64,000 bases of DNA from Apostichopus japonicus (lineage: Eukaryota; Echinodermata; Holothuroidea; Aspidochirotida; Stichopodidae). This document shows positions 1-23,017 of this stretch, in pieces; the first letter of the stretch is position 1; each line of letters begins with the position of its first letter. A model generated the notes under the pieces. It saw only the letters and a list, made by a program, of their open reading frames with translations, was not told where the DNA came from and did not search any database. The translations under genes and the position numbers were made by a program. The stretch covers positions 16,657,999-16,721,998 of the forward strand of contig NC_092565.1 of assembly GCF_037975245.1 (NCBI RefSeq). Reading direction: 5' to 3'.

Positions 1-725
1 TGCATCTAACTGTTATCAGCAGCCTTTCGTAGCTAATATCGCAGCCAATAGCGAAAGAGTTACAAATCGACTTTCTCGTTTTACTGTGCAGATGTAATTA
101 TATTAAAAAGACGGTTTACACAAAACTGTTACTCAGAGATATCATGATGTCACAAACGATACGATTTCTTCATGATTCCAAATGACCTTTACAATAGTAT
201 AAATATACTTACTGACAACTATCCCCCCTTACCCCAGTGCTGTCACGGACGTCCACGCAAACGCAATTTCCACTATTAAACCCGTACCCGTAGATAGTAC
301 AGGGGTTACGATAGTAAAGTAAAAACGGGTTATCTGCAGAGGTAAGCTGGTTTACAATACAATACAAAATGTCAAGGTTAGCAAATACAATTGTGATAAT
401 GCTAAGTGATTGAACACCCTATGATAAATTCTATATAGCGAACGAAGCCCCTCCATTATCACCCTCAATGCGCAAGTTGTATTCATCTCTGGCATATTTC
501 CATTATTGGCATTTTTCCGTTACTGGCATATTTCCATTCTGCATCTCTGTAGCTTCATAGATTTTATTATGAACTATGGCGTAACTGTCTTTTAATGTTG
601 TCATATTAAGTTGGGGACAAAGTTTTTTTTGGCAAACGTTTGGCAGACTATCAACTTTAAGCAGAGTATTACGTAGTGCATAAGTGCATAAGGTATAGCA
701 AAGATTTACGTAAATTAAAATATAC
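1..725. other. No gene recognised
   Basis: AT-rich sequence with no convincing exon on either strand and no recognisable repeat. A short imperfect duplication of a 'catatttccatt' motif lies near 497-540. Confidence 0.5.
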
Positions 726-993
726 CTAATGCCAACGTGCTATTATGTTTTTCACTTAGGTCGATCTCAACTGACAAACTACCTTCAACTCTTCTACGAA
801 ATTGTACAGGGTTGATTCTTTTGTAAGTAAACACGACATCTGCCAGCTTTATTTTGATTGGTGATATATCACCTGTATACCAAACGGTTAATGGCTGTGA
901 AAGTCTCTCCATTGTCAAATGTAAACCTCCTTCAAGATCTTCCACCTTGAACATCATTTCATATCTTGGAATAACTCTTGGAACGGAACAAAC
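726..993 (-). CDS. Possible internal coding exon of an unidentified minus-strand gene
   Basis: Read on the minus strand, an acceptor (cccacag) at 994-999 opens a 268-base open stretch that ends at a possible donor (ATTAG|gtata) at 726. It gives 89 codons plus one base. The peptide has the mixed, beta-like composition of real protein (for example FKVEDLEGGLHLTM and LADVVFTYKRINPVQF) and not the low-complexity look of chance ORFs here. I do not recognise the family. If real, it belongs to a gene transcribed opposite to the LRR genes, lying beside or within the 5' part of copy A. No partner exon was identified. The upstream pyrimidine tract is weak and the donor lacks the usual purine-rich continuation, so this stays tentative. 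Confidence 0.35.
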
Positions 994-2174
994 CTGTGGG
1001 CATGAGACCATTTAAAGTAGATCCGCTGAAAGTAGAAGAGGTCAGTAAAAGGCAGAGATATATATTCTCTGACAACATCACGATTATCAGGTTTCCCGGC
1101 CACACAAATACCTATTAAGAAACTCACGTGTATTCACTTACAAGAAGTGAAACCAAAATATATTAAATTTGGGGTAAACGCGTAAGTGGAAATTTTGAGT
1201 GTTAAACTCATTCGACTACAGTATGCTTTTTTTGTTACTACTCAGTATTTCTGTGTGAAAGGATACACATATTTGGATCAACTTACGCGTATTTGTGTGT
1301 TAAACATAGACGAAAAAATGTGTCGCAAAAATTAACCAGGTGTCGGGGCAGTCCTGTACCTTGCATGGCCTTTTGATCTGGGTTAAAAGACATCTCAACG
1401 TCATCATACGAGCCGTGAAAATTTTGACGACCGTTTATGACGAAATATTGGTGCCAATTGTATTATTTGGATTTATTTTGAAAATGTGAGATCATAACGT
1501 TATTATGGCTTTCGATTTTGTTTCTTTCTTCAATTGGACACATAACCACATTATATATTCTCCACAATTAAGGTAATGTTTGCATATGCAGTTAAATCTT
1601 CTTTGGTTTAGTCAATTATGTGAGTGTATCAAAACAATATCAATGATGAAAACTCTGTAATTTTGCAGGATATTGGTTGGATTCGCTCTCATATTGTATC
1701 AATACTAAAGTTGAAATGTGTAACTGCATATTACATGTTATTTGTAACGAAAAAAGTCATACAAAAAGACTTAGTTCTGGTCCCAATGACGTCTGAAGGA
1801 GATGTGTAAAAGATTTACATAGCATGGGTATAAAAGAAGAATCTACATGTCCTCCAGATATTAATTTTTGGTGGCACCCTTATATACATGAGTAGGCCTA
1901 CTGGAATCCCTTTGCTACAAATTGAAAAAAAAGGTAGAAAGATAAACAAGATATGCCATGCACACAGAAACATGTGCAGTGTTTAGCTTACAAACGTATC
2001 CTTCAGATGAAGAAATAAACAACAGAACCTAAATAATAAAAGCAATCAGGAGATTTGAATAGAAATGCAGGCTGCACGTACGACTTTACTCTCCAAAAAT
2101 GAATGTTTAATTGATTCACAATACCGATTTTCTTGATGTAAACTGAGCCATCTCTTCTTTTTATTCGTACACAG
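994..2174. other. No gene recognised; presumed 5' region or intron of copy A
   Basis: Searched for LRRNT or signal-peptide exons like those of copy B and found none. Several gtaagt/gtgagt strings occur but have no open exon in front of them. Confidence 0.4.
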
Positions 2175-12733
<10,559 letters not shown>

Positions 12734-13149
12734 TATCTGCACCAGTGTACAATATATCACTCGGAGTTATCCCTATCTCCAAAGGTTTTGTCTTGCGATA
12801 AGCAGTTGAGAGTGGCACTTGGATTCCGATCTGTTGCATTCATTTCATTGGAAACGGTTGAAGTGGCGGCTTCGTTGATATAGCCAGTTGTGTAAAAAGC
12901 ATACAGTAAATATCGCATAAGGGAGATTAATGCTGGTTACATGCTATTGACATATAAACCTAGATGAGATATATGCCTCACCGTTCAGCCATTTCCTCAT
13001 CCACAATTTTGTAAACTTTTCATTACACTGCAATAATATTGCAACAGGGTATATGTCAGTGCATGACTATGTGTTTGGATCAGACAAAACTTACGTCATG
13101 TAAATATGTATTATTAAAATGATTATTATTAGTTGTTATTATTATTATT
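12734..13149 (+). other. 3' flank of copy A
   Basis: The first ~130 bases align with the 3' flank of copy B (45435-45585). After that the two diverge. TATT-rich with no further gene; no clear polyadenylation signal chosen. Confidence 0.6.
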
Positions 13150-13770
13150 TTTAATACTTATTCAGAATGCCATTTTGCACCGCTTCAGATGCAAATGTGA
13201 AGTATTTTAAATTGAGGTTTATTCATGATCGTACTTTAGGAACGTATAGACTGCTTAATTTAATGGGGAAAGTTGATAGCCCTCTTCGTACGTTCTGTCA
13301 TATTCATTCTGAGACCATAGAACACTCTTCTGGTCATGTCAGGTCACTTCTAGTTTTCTTTTAAACTGTGAGCAAAACTATTTTGGGTGGCAGTTTATAT
13401 TTTCGAAACGAAACATTTTCTTTGGTCGAAGTCACGTTAGTTATAATCCTATTAATTTCTTTATTCTGTATTGTTAATATTATATCTTTGATTGTAAACT
13501 GAACAATAACATGCCAGATTTCAAAATTGTTTTCCCCCCAAAATGAAGTTCATTATAAAAGTTGAGAAACACATTGCTTACAATAATAGAACTTCAAAGT
13601 CTTGCAGAAATAACCATAAAGCATTGCAACGAAGTCTTCCTAATTGCATTGATGAATTGGAAGAATTAATTTTTGAGAACATTATACTGTATACATTATA
13701 TTGTCCGTGTATGAATTATGTAACATACGTACTGTATTTCATGAATTATATCTGAATAAAGGAGATGGAA
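13150..13770 (+). mobile_element. 3' end of an L1/Tx1-like LINE
   Basis: 13167-13364 encodes KLRFIHDRTLGTYRLLNLMG, then SPLRTFC and SETIEH, matching the C-terminal region of L1/Tx1-type LINE ORF2 proteins (helper motif before the Cys/His cluster). Further fragments (NNHKALQRSLP, FENIILY) in 13520-13700 are in shifted frames. Only the far 3' part of the element is present, in decayed form, as with a 5'-truncated insertion. Confidence 0.6.
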
Positions 13771-14097
13771 AAAACAATCTTCTTCTTATCATGTTTATGA
13801 TTTTTATTATGATATTATTATTCTTAGTGTTATAATATGATATAATTATTATTATTTTATTATTAATGCCTTCAAAAAACAAGAAGGCCGACCACCTTCA
13901 TCGAGCCAATCTTCATTTACTCATTCTCGTTCTACATGTACGTGAACCAACAGGCCTATCGCGCTACGCAATGTGGGATCCGGAGAACAGTGATGACAAA
14001 AGTGGCGTCGATGTAGGAGGAGGCTGAAAGGCTGCCATTGAAGGCTTTCAGCGAGTCGTAGAACGGCTCTAGAAAACCATATTCTATCTTAGATGAC

Positions 14098-16576
14098 TTG
14101 ACGAGAACTGATCTCACAGAAAAGAAGAAACTTAAGAATTTTAAGAATTTTCAGAGGGAAATGGAGAAATTTCCCGGGGATGCCATATCAGATCTAAAGT
14201 TCCTTTACAAGATACGCATAGCATTCCTAATGACGAATGCCTTTGGCAAAATGAATGGGAAGGTCGAATTATTTTTAGTCATGGGTCTTCTTCTAGCAGA
14301 GGTGTTTTTATGCTCTTTAATCCTACATTAGAAGTGACCATTATCCGTTGTTAGCTTCTGCTAACGGTAGATCCATTATTACCGAGTTAAAAATCTCTGA
14401 CAAAATATTCGCCATTGTTTGTTTATACGGTCCCACTTCGGAAGATGCAGACTTCTTTCAAGAAATATTACTGAAACTTAATGATTATTCCAGTGACACC
14501 CTTATCATTGGCGGTGACTTCAACTCATTTTTAAATTTACATTTAGATAAAACAAGGGGGCATTTCAAGGACTGATTTTAACGCTAGATAAAAATGTCTG
14601 GAGCTAATGTCTACTTACGACTTGATTGACATTTGGAGAGACAGTAATCCGCATAAACGAGATTTCAGTTGGAGGTCAAATATTACTCCGGCTATTTCCT
14701 GTCGACTAGACTTTTTCTCATTTCGCGAAAGGTGGGGTCTTCCATCACTCATTGTTTTTTCTCCCCTTAGTTTACAGTCGGACCACTCAATTTTGAACTT
14801 CAATTTAACCACGTATTCTGGGGAAAGGGGTCCAGGTGTCTGGAAATTTAACTGCTCCTTCCTAAAGGACAATGAGTATACTCACTTCATCAGCAACATT
14901 ATTCATTCAGCTAATACCACAGACCAGTATCAAAGTCCTGCGTTAAAATGGGACTTTTTAAAGTATCAACTTCGTAAGGTGTTCTTCAAATTATGGTAAA
15001 ATAAGAGCTACAGAGCGTAGTAAAAATGAAACTGAGACTATAAAAAAAACATTTCAAACTTAGAGAAATATTATCATAATATGCCATCGCCGGATACTCT
15101 AAAAAATATTAGCAATTAAAAGAATTATACTGAAGCAATTGTTTGACTATAAATAACTAGGTATTATTGTTCTCTCCGGAGAAAGATGGGTAGGGTAAGG
15201 TGAGAAAAATAAAAGTTATTTTTTAAACCTGGAAAGACGCAATAAGTCTGTTAATGTTATTCGTAATTAAAAAACACATACTGGTACCAATATTACCGAT
15301 AAAACTTCAATTCTGCATGAAATGTTTTTATTTTATAATGAATTGTGTTCTAGTCAAGGCCTCACCTCCTTTTTTCGTGGCCTTAAAATCCCTAGGTCTT
15401 TGAATGAGGATGATGCGAACTTATATGACGGCCCCTTAAAAGAGGATTAGTGTAAATCTGCCATTTTATCAATGTGCAATGGTAAAAGCCCGGGTAATGA
15501 AGGTTATCAGTGAAATTTTACAGTTTTTCTGCCAGATATTGGTAGAATTGTTACTAATTCCCTTAATTTCGCTTTCCAAAAGTCTTCTCTTTCATGTTAG
15601 CAGTCTCGTAGCCTCCTTACTCTTATTCCAAAACGAGAAAAAGATCATATTTGTGTTAAGAATTTTCGTCCCATTTCACTATTAAATACAGACTACAAAA
15701 TTAGTTCTAAGGAATTAGCAACGAGAGTTAAGAAATTTCTCAACTCAGTTATTGGTTCTTGTCGAACTGGTTATATTGAAGGTCGCTTTATCGGGGAAAA
15801 TGTTCGATGTGTTTTAGATTCTATTGATTATTGTAAAACAAATATAATTCATTTTTTTGTTGTTATTGATTCTGAAGAAAGCTTTTGATAGTTTGAAATG
15901 GATGTTTTTAAGTTTAAGATTAATGATGATTTTTGTCCATGGGTTGGATCTCTATACTCTGGCTCCTCTGCAACTGTTTGTAATAATGGTTTTGCGTCTC
16001 AGTCGTTTGACATTACTAGAGGGGTTAGACAAAGTTGCCCTTAAAGTTCTTATATTTTCATTTTATGCGTTGAACTGCTGGCTAAGAAAGTTAATACAAA
16101 TGCAAATATCAGAGATATTTCGGTTCTCAATCAGGATTCTTCAATATGCCGATGACACTATTTTGTTCCTAGACGGTTCAGATAATGCACTTAGGGAGAC
16201 TGTTTTGCTTTTGAAAGAGTTTGCATCGGCATCAGGACTTAAATCAGCATTTTGCGTTATCTGCTATAGTTTTTCTCATCCTCGCTGATTCCACGATGCC
16301 ATAACGACATACATAACTAGCTTATCCATTCAAATCTTACTTCAAATGGTGGCGTAAAAGTCGAACAATATACAACTTTCAACTTTGTTTTTCTCGAAGA
16401 TATTTTCCATTGGGATCCAAATAAATCTCGCCCATATTGCAACTACAAGGCAGATGATGTGGACACGCTTAAATGCATTCATTAATGATATTCTTAATGC
16501 TTGGTCTGATTTTACATTTAAAGAAGTTAATGATAACCTTAAAAGTCAAGTCATCTGGAATAATCATCTAAAGTAA
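14098..16576 (+). mobile_element. Decayed L1/Tx1-like LINE ORF2: endonuclease and reverse transcriptase
   Basis: Broken ORFs in several frames follow LINE order. The AP-endonuclease region has SHGSSSSRGVFMLFNP (~14278-14330), IIGGDFNSF (~14505-14530) and LQSDHSILNF (~14773-14803). The reverse transcriptase has IDSEEAFDSLKW (~15867-15900), TRGVRQSCPLS (~16017-16045) and QYADDTILFLDGS (~16142-16180), with the YADD catalytic motif intact. Downstream, SQVIWNNHLK resembles the post-RT region. Frameshifts and stops rule out activity. The C-terminus is missing here, while a C-terminal piece lies just upstream (13150-13770). Confidence 0.85.
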
Positions 16577-16579
16577 ATG

Positions 16580-18404
16580 ACAAGGTAATATTTTATAAAA
16601 CATAATTAAATAAAGGAATAAGATGCATAAATGATATAATTGATGAACATTATCACTTTTTTTTTTATCGTTCTCAGACTTCAGAGAAAAGTATTACATT
16701 AACTGCCCATTGACTGTTTAATGTAGTATTATTAATGCCATCATAGCTAACTGGAGAAGGTCATTGAATCGATTGAGAAGATTTGCCAAATCAAATTTAA
16801 ATACCATTTTCATATGAAAAAGGCAACAAGTGAACATGATCTTTGAGATGTGTCAAAAGTTACCAGTCTTTGTGACTATGAATGGTTGCAAGGAATAGAA
16901 GTGAGTTCGGTAGTTTAACGTCATTCAGGCTAACTGGTGCAGGCAGTAGAGCGATTATTGTGATCATAGTTATCAGGGACCAAATTAAATGGTAGTCCGA
17001 TCGTCCAAGACGACCAAAATTTACGTCGACACCATAAAACACTGCTTAAGTTGTCCGACAGACGACTAGAATTTGCCGCAAGTGTTCAACACTTCGACAT
17101 CATGCACTAATGACAAACTAGCTGCAGTACAACGTGTAAGCAGTGCTATACTGTGCATGTGGGCATACCACATGTTCGTTTATGTTGCTGCAAGGTACAT
17201 GCTGTATACCCTGGGCCTACCCTCTGTTTCTGGAAAGGATCGGAAACGATTTCAGAAATAATTTTTCACTACCAGAGAATTCCCGCAACCCAACATGATT
17301 ACTCATGAACAGTGACTTATACATGAAATTTCTATAACTCTACACCATTTGTTTTTACCAAGATTTAAAATTACAACGTCTTAATACTGTTTGCATACGC
17401 TCAGAAAAACTTGCACTTTAAATTATCTCTACAGGAACGCACAATACTAAAGTAAGTAAGTTATAATGACCCCTGAAAATCATTAGCTTGTGCACAAAAG
17501 ATGAAATGATGAAAGCTGTAACTTGTATACAACAACAAAGTTATTGTCAAATTCTGAAGGGCCAAGTTTGCCGTAGATTAGTGACCATAGTTACAAGTAG
17601 TCGCATTTAAACAACACCCTTTGTGTTCATTGACAACTATAGATGCAAGAATAGTTGCAGACAATGATAAGGGCTATTAGCCAAGTAAATCACAAAAACA
17701 AATTAGAAACCACAATTGACTATTTTTAGCAGGAAAATCTCTGTAATGGAATCGTTGTTAACAATGAACTTGTAGTTGATTGTTAAGATTGATTAGTTTC
17801 AAACAAACTCAATCATCTGTGCAAAGGATTGGAATTTTGGTTCTTTTCGAGAAGAAGCTGTGATTTTGTGAAAAGAATGAAAGATATGTATTCAAGAACT
17901 GGTTATGTATTTCAAAGGCCTAGCTGCCTAGCTGTGAGTGTGTATACTTGGGGTTTGTTTACCCCAAATTGTAGAACGAAAGGAATTTGAAGGCTTTGCG
18001 TCTCTGGCTAAAAGTAAGACTTCTCACTAAGGGTATGACTTAAGCCTCAGACCGATAGACCTGTCATGTGTAGCCTAAAATTACGATACTGACTAGGCTA
18101 AATCGATTACATCGTAGTGTAACGCGCCGTCCTCGGTGGTGAGCGCAAGGAAGAGTGGAAATGCGGGAACACAGGAATGAGGCTGTCGACAGGAGGTATT
18201 AAAGTTTACCCTTTTATTTACGATCTATATACATGTCAAGATGGTGCACAGTGGTCGTGCATTACAGAGACAATTATTAAATACGAAACCAAGTTTTAAC
18301 ACATGCTCAGAAGTCGATGAAGTTAAATACAACACAGTATATTACTAATGGCGGGTCTCGACACGGAGGGCAGAACGATAGACTTCGGCGCTGAAAATTG
18401 GGCT
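16580..18404. other. No gene recognised
   Basis: AT-rich, no convincing exon. 18119-18380 (from tgtaacgcgccgtcc) has a different base composition and leads into the GC-rich minisatellite. It may be part of an unclassified repeat, but I could not find ends. Confidence 0.45.
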
Positions 18405-18785
18405 ATGGTGAACGGCGGCGCAGTTGGCGGATTGATGAACTGCGGCGCGGTTGGCGGAATGGTGAACAGCGGCGCAGTTGGCGGATTGGTGAACTGCGGC
18501 GCGGATTGGTGATCGGCGGCGCAGTTGGCGGATTGGTGAACTGCGGCGCAGTCGGCGGATTGGTGAACTGCGGCGCGGATTGGTGATCGGCGGCGCAGTT
18601 GGCGGATTGGTGAACTGCGGCGCAGTTGGCGGATTGGTGAACTGCGGCGCAGTCGGCGGATTGGTGAACTGCGGCGCGGATTGGTGATCGGCGGCGCAGT
18701 TGGCGGATTGGTGAACTGCGGCGCAGTCGGCGGATTGGTGAACTGCGGCGCAGTTGGCGGATTGGTGATCTGCGGCGCAGTCGAA
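18405..18785 (+). repeat. GC-rich minisatellite, 27-base and 20-base units
   Basis: Tandem units of the form cggcgcagttggcggattgg + tgaactg (27 bases) alternate with a 20-base form lacking the internal agttggc and ending tcgg. About 14-15 units are seen. It is strongly GC-rich in an AT-rich setting. The short ORF across it is a by-product. Confidence 0.93.
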
Positions 18786-19570
18786 CCGAAGTGTTGAACC
18801 GGGTCTTCTAGGTTATTTTACTCGTCGTCCGATCCGCCCTCCTGGGCTGTTCCACCACTGTTTTTGCCAATAGATGACTCGTTCGTCTCCTAACTCATGG
18901 TCAGAATCGTTCTACCCCTCCTATTCCGAGCCGGGAACCGCCCCTCGTCCGAGCCCGCAGTTGCTTTTAAACAGAAACTACTTCCTATACCTATAACGTG
19001 TGAACCTACACTTAACCCTATTAGAAACATAAAGCACGCCCAGTCTACAACCATCAACCAATAAAACACAATTAAATACGACATGCGTGCTGGTTAAGAT
19101 TTACCCAGACCTAAGATTTTTGGCCCCCCGGAACGTAAACTAGACTTCCTACTCAGTGACCTCCAAAATCGGTCATCAAGAGAGAGTTCCCCTTAACAGT
19201 TGTTCATAAATCAAGCAAGTGACACCCCTTATAAGATTTTATCTAACAAACAATTCCCGTAAAGCGTCTAATAATAATGTAAAGAATCAACCCACGTTAA
19301 AACATTTGATTGGAGAAAATACTTGTTAACGCTAACGACAAACAATGAGCTTTGACGTGTCGTTACAGTAGTATCAATTACGTACGGTTCTCGCGCAAGC
19401 CGCTCCATTTTACAAACCTCAAGTGTTGGAAAATCGCAGGACGTACGTAACTGTAACATTGCAGTCCCTGGGCATATATTCAGTAACTTTAGTGCACACG
19501 ATGTGTGCGAAGTACCACGTCAGGCAACTTCAGTAGTATTTCTTGGGTGCATTATTGTACATCCAAACAA

Positions 19571-19612
19571 TCCTTCGGACAACCAAATATGACGGCAAGG
19601 TTGTCCGAAGGA
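19571..19612. repeat. Perfect 14-bp inverted repeat
   Basis: tccttcggacaacc at 19571-19584 is the exact reverse complement of 19599-19612, with a 14-base spacer. The 'cttcggacaacc' word also occurs near 26657. Confidence 0.9.
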
Positions 19613-20971
19613 CTACCTTACATTTTCTTAAAATTGAGCCCTGGCTATGAGAGAACCTACAGCTCCACACAAGTTGAGGAAAGGAAAGGTTTTTGGTATA
19701 ACGAAGACATGCTTCATTTTGCCCTAGATAAAACTATATACAACTCATGCCATCAAATGAAATATTCCACACAAAAATTAGTTGCAAGGCGATTGATACC
19801 ATGTACAAGTTATGCATTTAGAAGTCAATTGAGGTCACTGGAACCATTGCAGTAACCACGTTGTCTTACTTACATACACTTCCTCCTCTTAAATTGTTGA
19901 TTTGTATTGAGTTATCTTCGCAATAAGATTGGTCATTTACTCTCCGCCAAGTGTGGAGGCATAACTTGAAGCCACTGCTAAAGTCTTCAACTTGATATTA
20001 GAGGAACTTTCTTGCGATAGTGAAACTCTATTTAATTAAAGAGCATGTATCTTCGAAATTTCAAAACAGAAAAGCCAAATCAGGACACTGTACAACATGT
20101 AATGTACACTATTCTAAGCATATCATACAGTCTATATTGTAGATGACAAGTCTCTAATTTCTATTTTTCCCTGGTATATGTGAGTCTTGTATGTGATGCT
20201 TTGGAACAACAGATTATCACTAGCCGTCATTATCACTAGGAGAGGTGATGGATGTAACCAGAGGAGGGTCAACGGGAGTGATGTTCTAAAATTTTGCCAG
20301 TAAATAGGTCAGCTAGTTAAATGGAAAGGTGTAAAAGTAGCATTGACACAGGTAAGAGGAGCGCAGTACTTTTTCCAAAACTACCAGGAAGCCTGAAATA
20401 TCCAAAATTAGTTGTTCAATCAAGTTGCTTTCCTGTTTTCTATACCATAAAAGTGAATTGAATTGTGAAAATACACAACTGTTGGACACAAAGAGTGTGA
20501 CCATGGTCTTCAGTAAATGTCAGTCCTTGTTACAATTGTAGTGGAGCAATCGGTAATCTTAGCAGGGGGGGGGGGCGTGGTTTTTTGTAAGAAACTTCAG
20601 TAAATGTTATTTTACTATATCAAATCAACAGCAATTTCATAAATCTTTTCCTGCAGATGAAATGAAGAACATCAAAGAGTGCATAAGTCAGTTTTATTGT
20701 TTAGCTTAATGTTTAATTTTCATGGAATTGCATTAGCTGATAGCCCACTGATTATTGGTAAAAGTGGAACCAGTTTATGTAAGAAATTTAACAATTAATT
20801 AACTGGGGTGTCAGTCAGAAGCGACAGGACTTTGCAAGGCAAAAACAAATTTGTCTAATATGAAGAGAAATCGCCTTGACAGGGATCTTTCAGTCCTCCT
20901 ACTTTCATGTACCGTAAAATGGCAAGAACAAAAGCAATCTTGAACATATCATATTCTTTGGTTTTTTAAGT

Positions 20972-21050
20972 GGTTTAAGCAGGTAGTTGCTCCATAACAA
21001 CTCCCTGGTTTAAGCAGGGAGTTGTTCCATAACAACTCCCTGGTTTAAGT
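20972..21050. repeat. Two 35-bp tandem units with an 11-bp perfect hairpin
   Basis: 20972-21006 and 21007-21041 are near-identical units starting ggtttaagcagg, followed by a partial third. In unit 2, agggagttgtt and aacaactccct form a perfect stem around a ccat loop (21016-21041). Confidence 0.93.
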
Positions 21051-22744
21051 AACAAAGACAAACACTAATTTTGCTCCAAGCGACTATCATGTACTGCACT
21101 TTTACACCTTCGCCTAATAAGAAAGTTAATGAACACAGGCTGTATGTACTGAAGTCTCCATATGTTCGTCGGGAAAGATCAGAGGAAAACCACCGTGAAA
21201 AATCGTGATCCTTTATTGACTGCCAACACATCATGTAACTGCACTTGTTATAAAAACAGGCTAATGCAATTTATTCATTCTCTACAACCGGAACTGATGC
21301 CAAAAAAGGTTTACAGAAATATTTGGTGCAAACTAGTAGACAGAAAAAACAATTTGATCCTCTTTTTATCCTCCTTCCTAAATACTCTATTTAATATCTT
21401 TATTATTTCATTCCTTTCCTAGATTAGTACATTCATGCCAAAATACATGGAGGAGGTGAAAAATTGAGAAAGGCTGCTAAGTTACACAGCTTAGCAGTAG
21501 TGGAAGCATATCTCTGGCTTGGACGATGCACATCAGGAATGTGGTTGTAGCTGTTCATGAGAAAAAGTTTCATTTCAACCCATCTCTCTGTCCACTATTG
21601 AAAAAAATCTGGTTGTACAACTTCAGTGAAACTAGGACAGAGATGACCTGTGATGAAGAGACATATAGAGGTGTTCAGGAATGTTATGTTTAAGGTGATT
21701 TAGGGGTCGGTTTAATTAATTCTTTGGAAATGCTTCTTCGTCCACGGACAGAAATGTGGATGTATGCAAACGTGATCATAATTATTGTCAAATATGAAGT
21801 TGGTCATTCGTGGTCGGAGTTTCAGAAATTTCATGTTAATGGACACCTCGGTCTTTTCTTCAACTGTTAGTTCAATTTGTTTTCAAATTATCTTCCTTGT
21901 GAATATTATAAGCTACAATCACCACTTTGTATTTGAGTTAAAATACTTCGCACGAGAATGTGACGTCAAAGGAGGAATGAATAAACCATTAATGGTATCG
22001 TTGGTAACCTGATTATTTTCTTACAGAGCCTTGCTTGGATTTAATAGTTAAATATGTTCGGTTTGCCAGTGCGAAGTGGTAAAATATATTGTTAATTAAA
22101 TTCAAAATACAAATTAATTACCAATAATTAAATAATTAAAGTAGAAAAAGAAATTTTGAAACAGGTCATTCTTATCAACATTAATGTGAACATAGATCTT
22201 TTAAGACCTTCCTATCTAGTTAAAAGAAAAGTAGCTACTGCTACAGGGCTGGCTTTGTAGTAACATAAAAGTTATTGCGAGAGAGGCTTTGATCAAGATT
22301 GTTAGGAGACAGGTAAGTGTATATTTGCCTTAGTACAATCATAGCACGTAACCTATTATTAAGTCAATTTTTGTTCAATTCTTGTTCCGATAGTAAATAC
22401 TGTTCAAGTGATTTTGTTTCCTTCTGTAAAAGTGCTAAACATGGTCTTGTTATTCCCTGTTATAATTCACAGTTGACGTCGAGCAATCAGAGCTTCGGCA
22501 TGTGACGAGGGTAATGTGAAACGTATGTCCTCAAAACTTTAACTTCAGTATTGCATTTCTTATAGAAATTCATCGTATAAATATTTTTGAAATTAATTTA
22601 ACTATTTTGCGAATGTTCATTTACACAAACTTCAATAGTTAGGAGACACAAATAAACTTTCAGTAACATTACTTATGTTGTTTAGTTAATGATTTGCCTT
22701 CCATTATTTGAATGCATTACAACTTTAATTGAGGATAAGGTTGT

Positions 22745-22826
22745 AAACCCAACAGTATTAACAAGGAAAGTGGTGATTTAACCAGGAATGAGGTGGAAAA
22801 TTCTTTGATATTAACCAGGATAGTAG
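22745..22826 (+). repeat. 'taaccagg' tandem repeat, left part
   Basis: Left part of a degenerate tandem repeat built on 'ttaaccaggaa.gaggtg' and 'gatattaaccaggatagtag'. It is interrupted by the transposon at 22827-24799 and resumes at 24800. Confidence 0.85.
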
Positions 22827-22875
22827 CAGGTGCGTATCCAGGGGGGGGGGCGTTGGGGGCGCGCGCCCCCCGGGT

Positions 22876-23017
22876 AAGGAAAAAAGGAGAGAAAAGAAGA
22901 GAAGAAAAAAGGGAAAGGAGGGGAAAAAAAGAAAAGGAGGAGAGGAAGGAAGGGAAAAGAAAAAAGAGAGAAAAAAGAGAGAAAAAAGAGAGAAAAAAGA
23001 GAGAAAAAAGAGAAAAG
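22876..23017 (+). repeat. Uninterrupted homopurine tract, 142 bases
   Basis: Only A and G occur across 142 bases (aaaaaagagagaa-type repeats), directly inside the left end of the transposon. Several overlapping apparent ORFs on both strands are artefacts of it. Confidence 0.95.

Larger units (their letters stand above)
18786..22744. other. No gene recognised; hairpins at 19571 and 20972
   Basis: No exon or known repeat was supported over most of this stretch. A 116-codon ORF at 19505-19855 has no recognisable domain. A g-run sits at 20565-20574. Confidence 0.45.

Noticed and set aside
19505..19855. 116-codon + strand ORF
   Set aside because: It spans the perfect inverted repeat and shows no domain, splice context or homology that I recognise.
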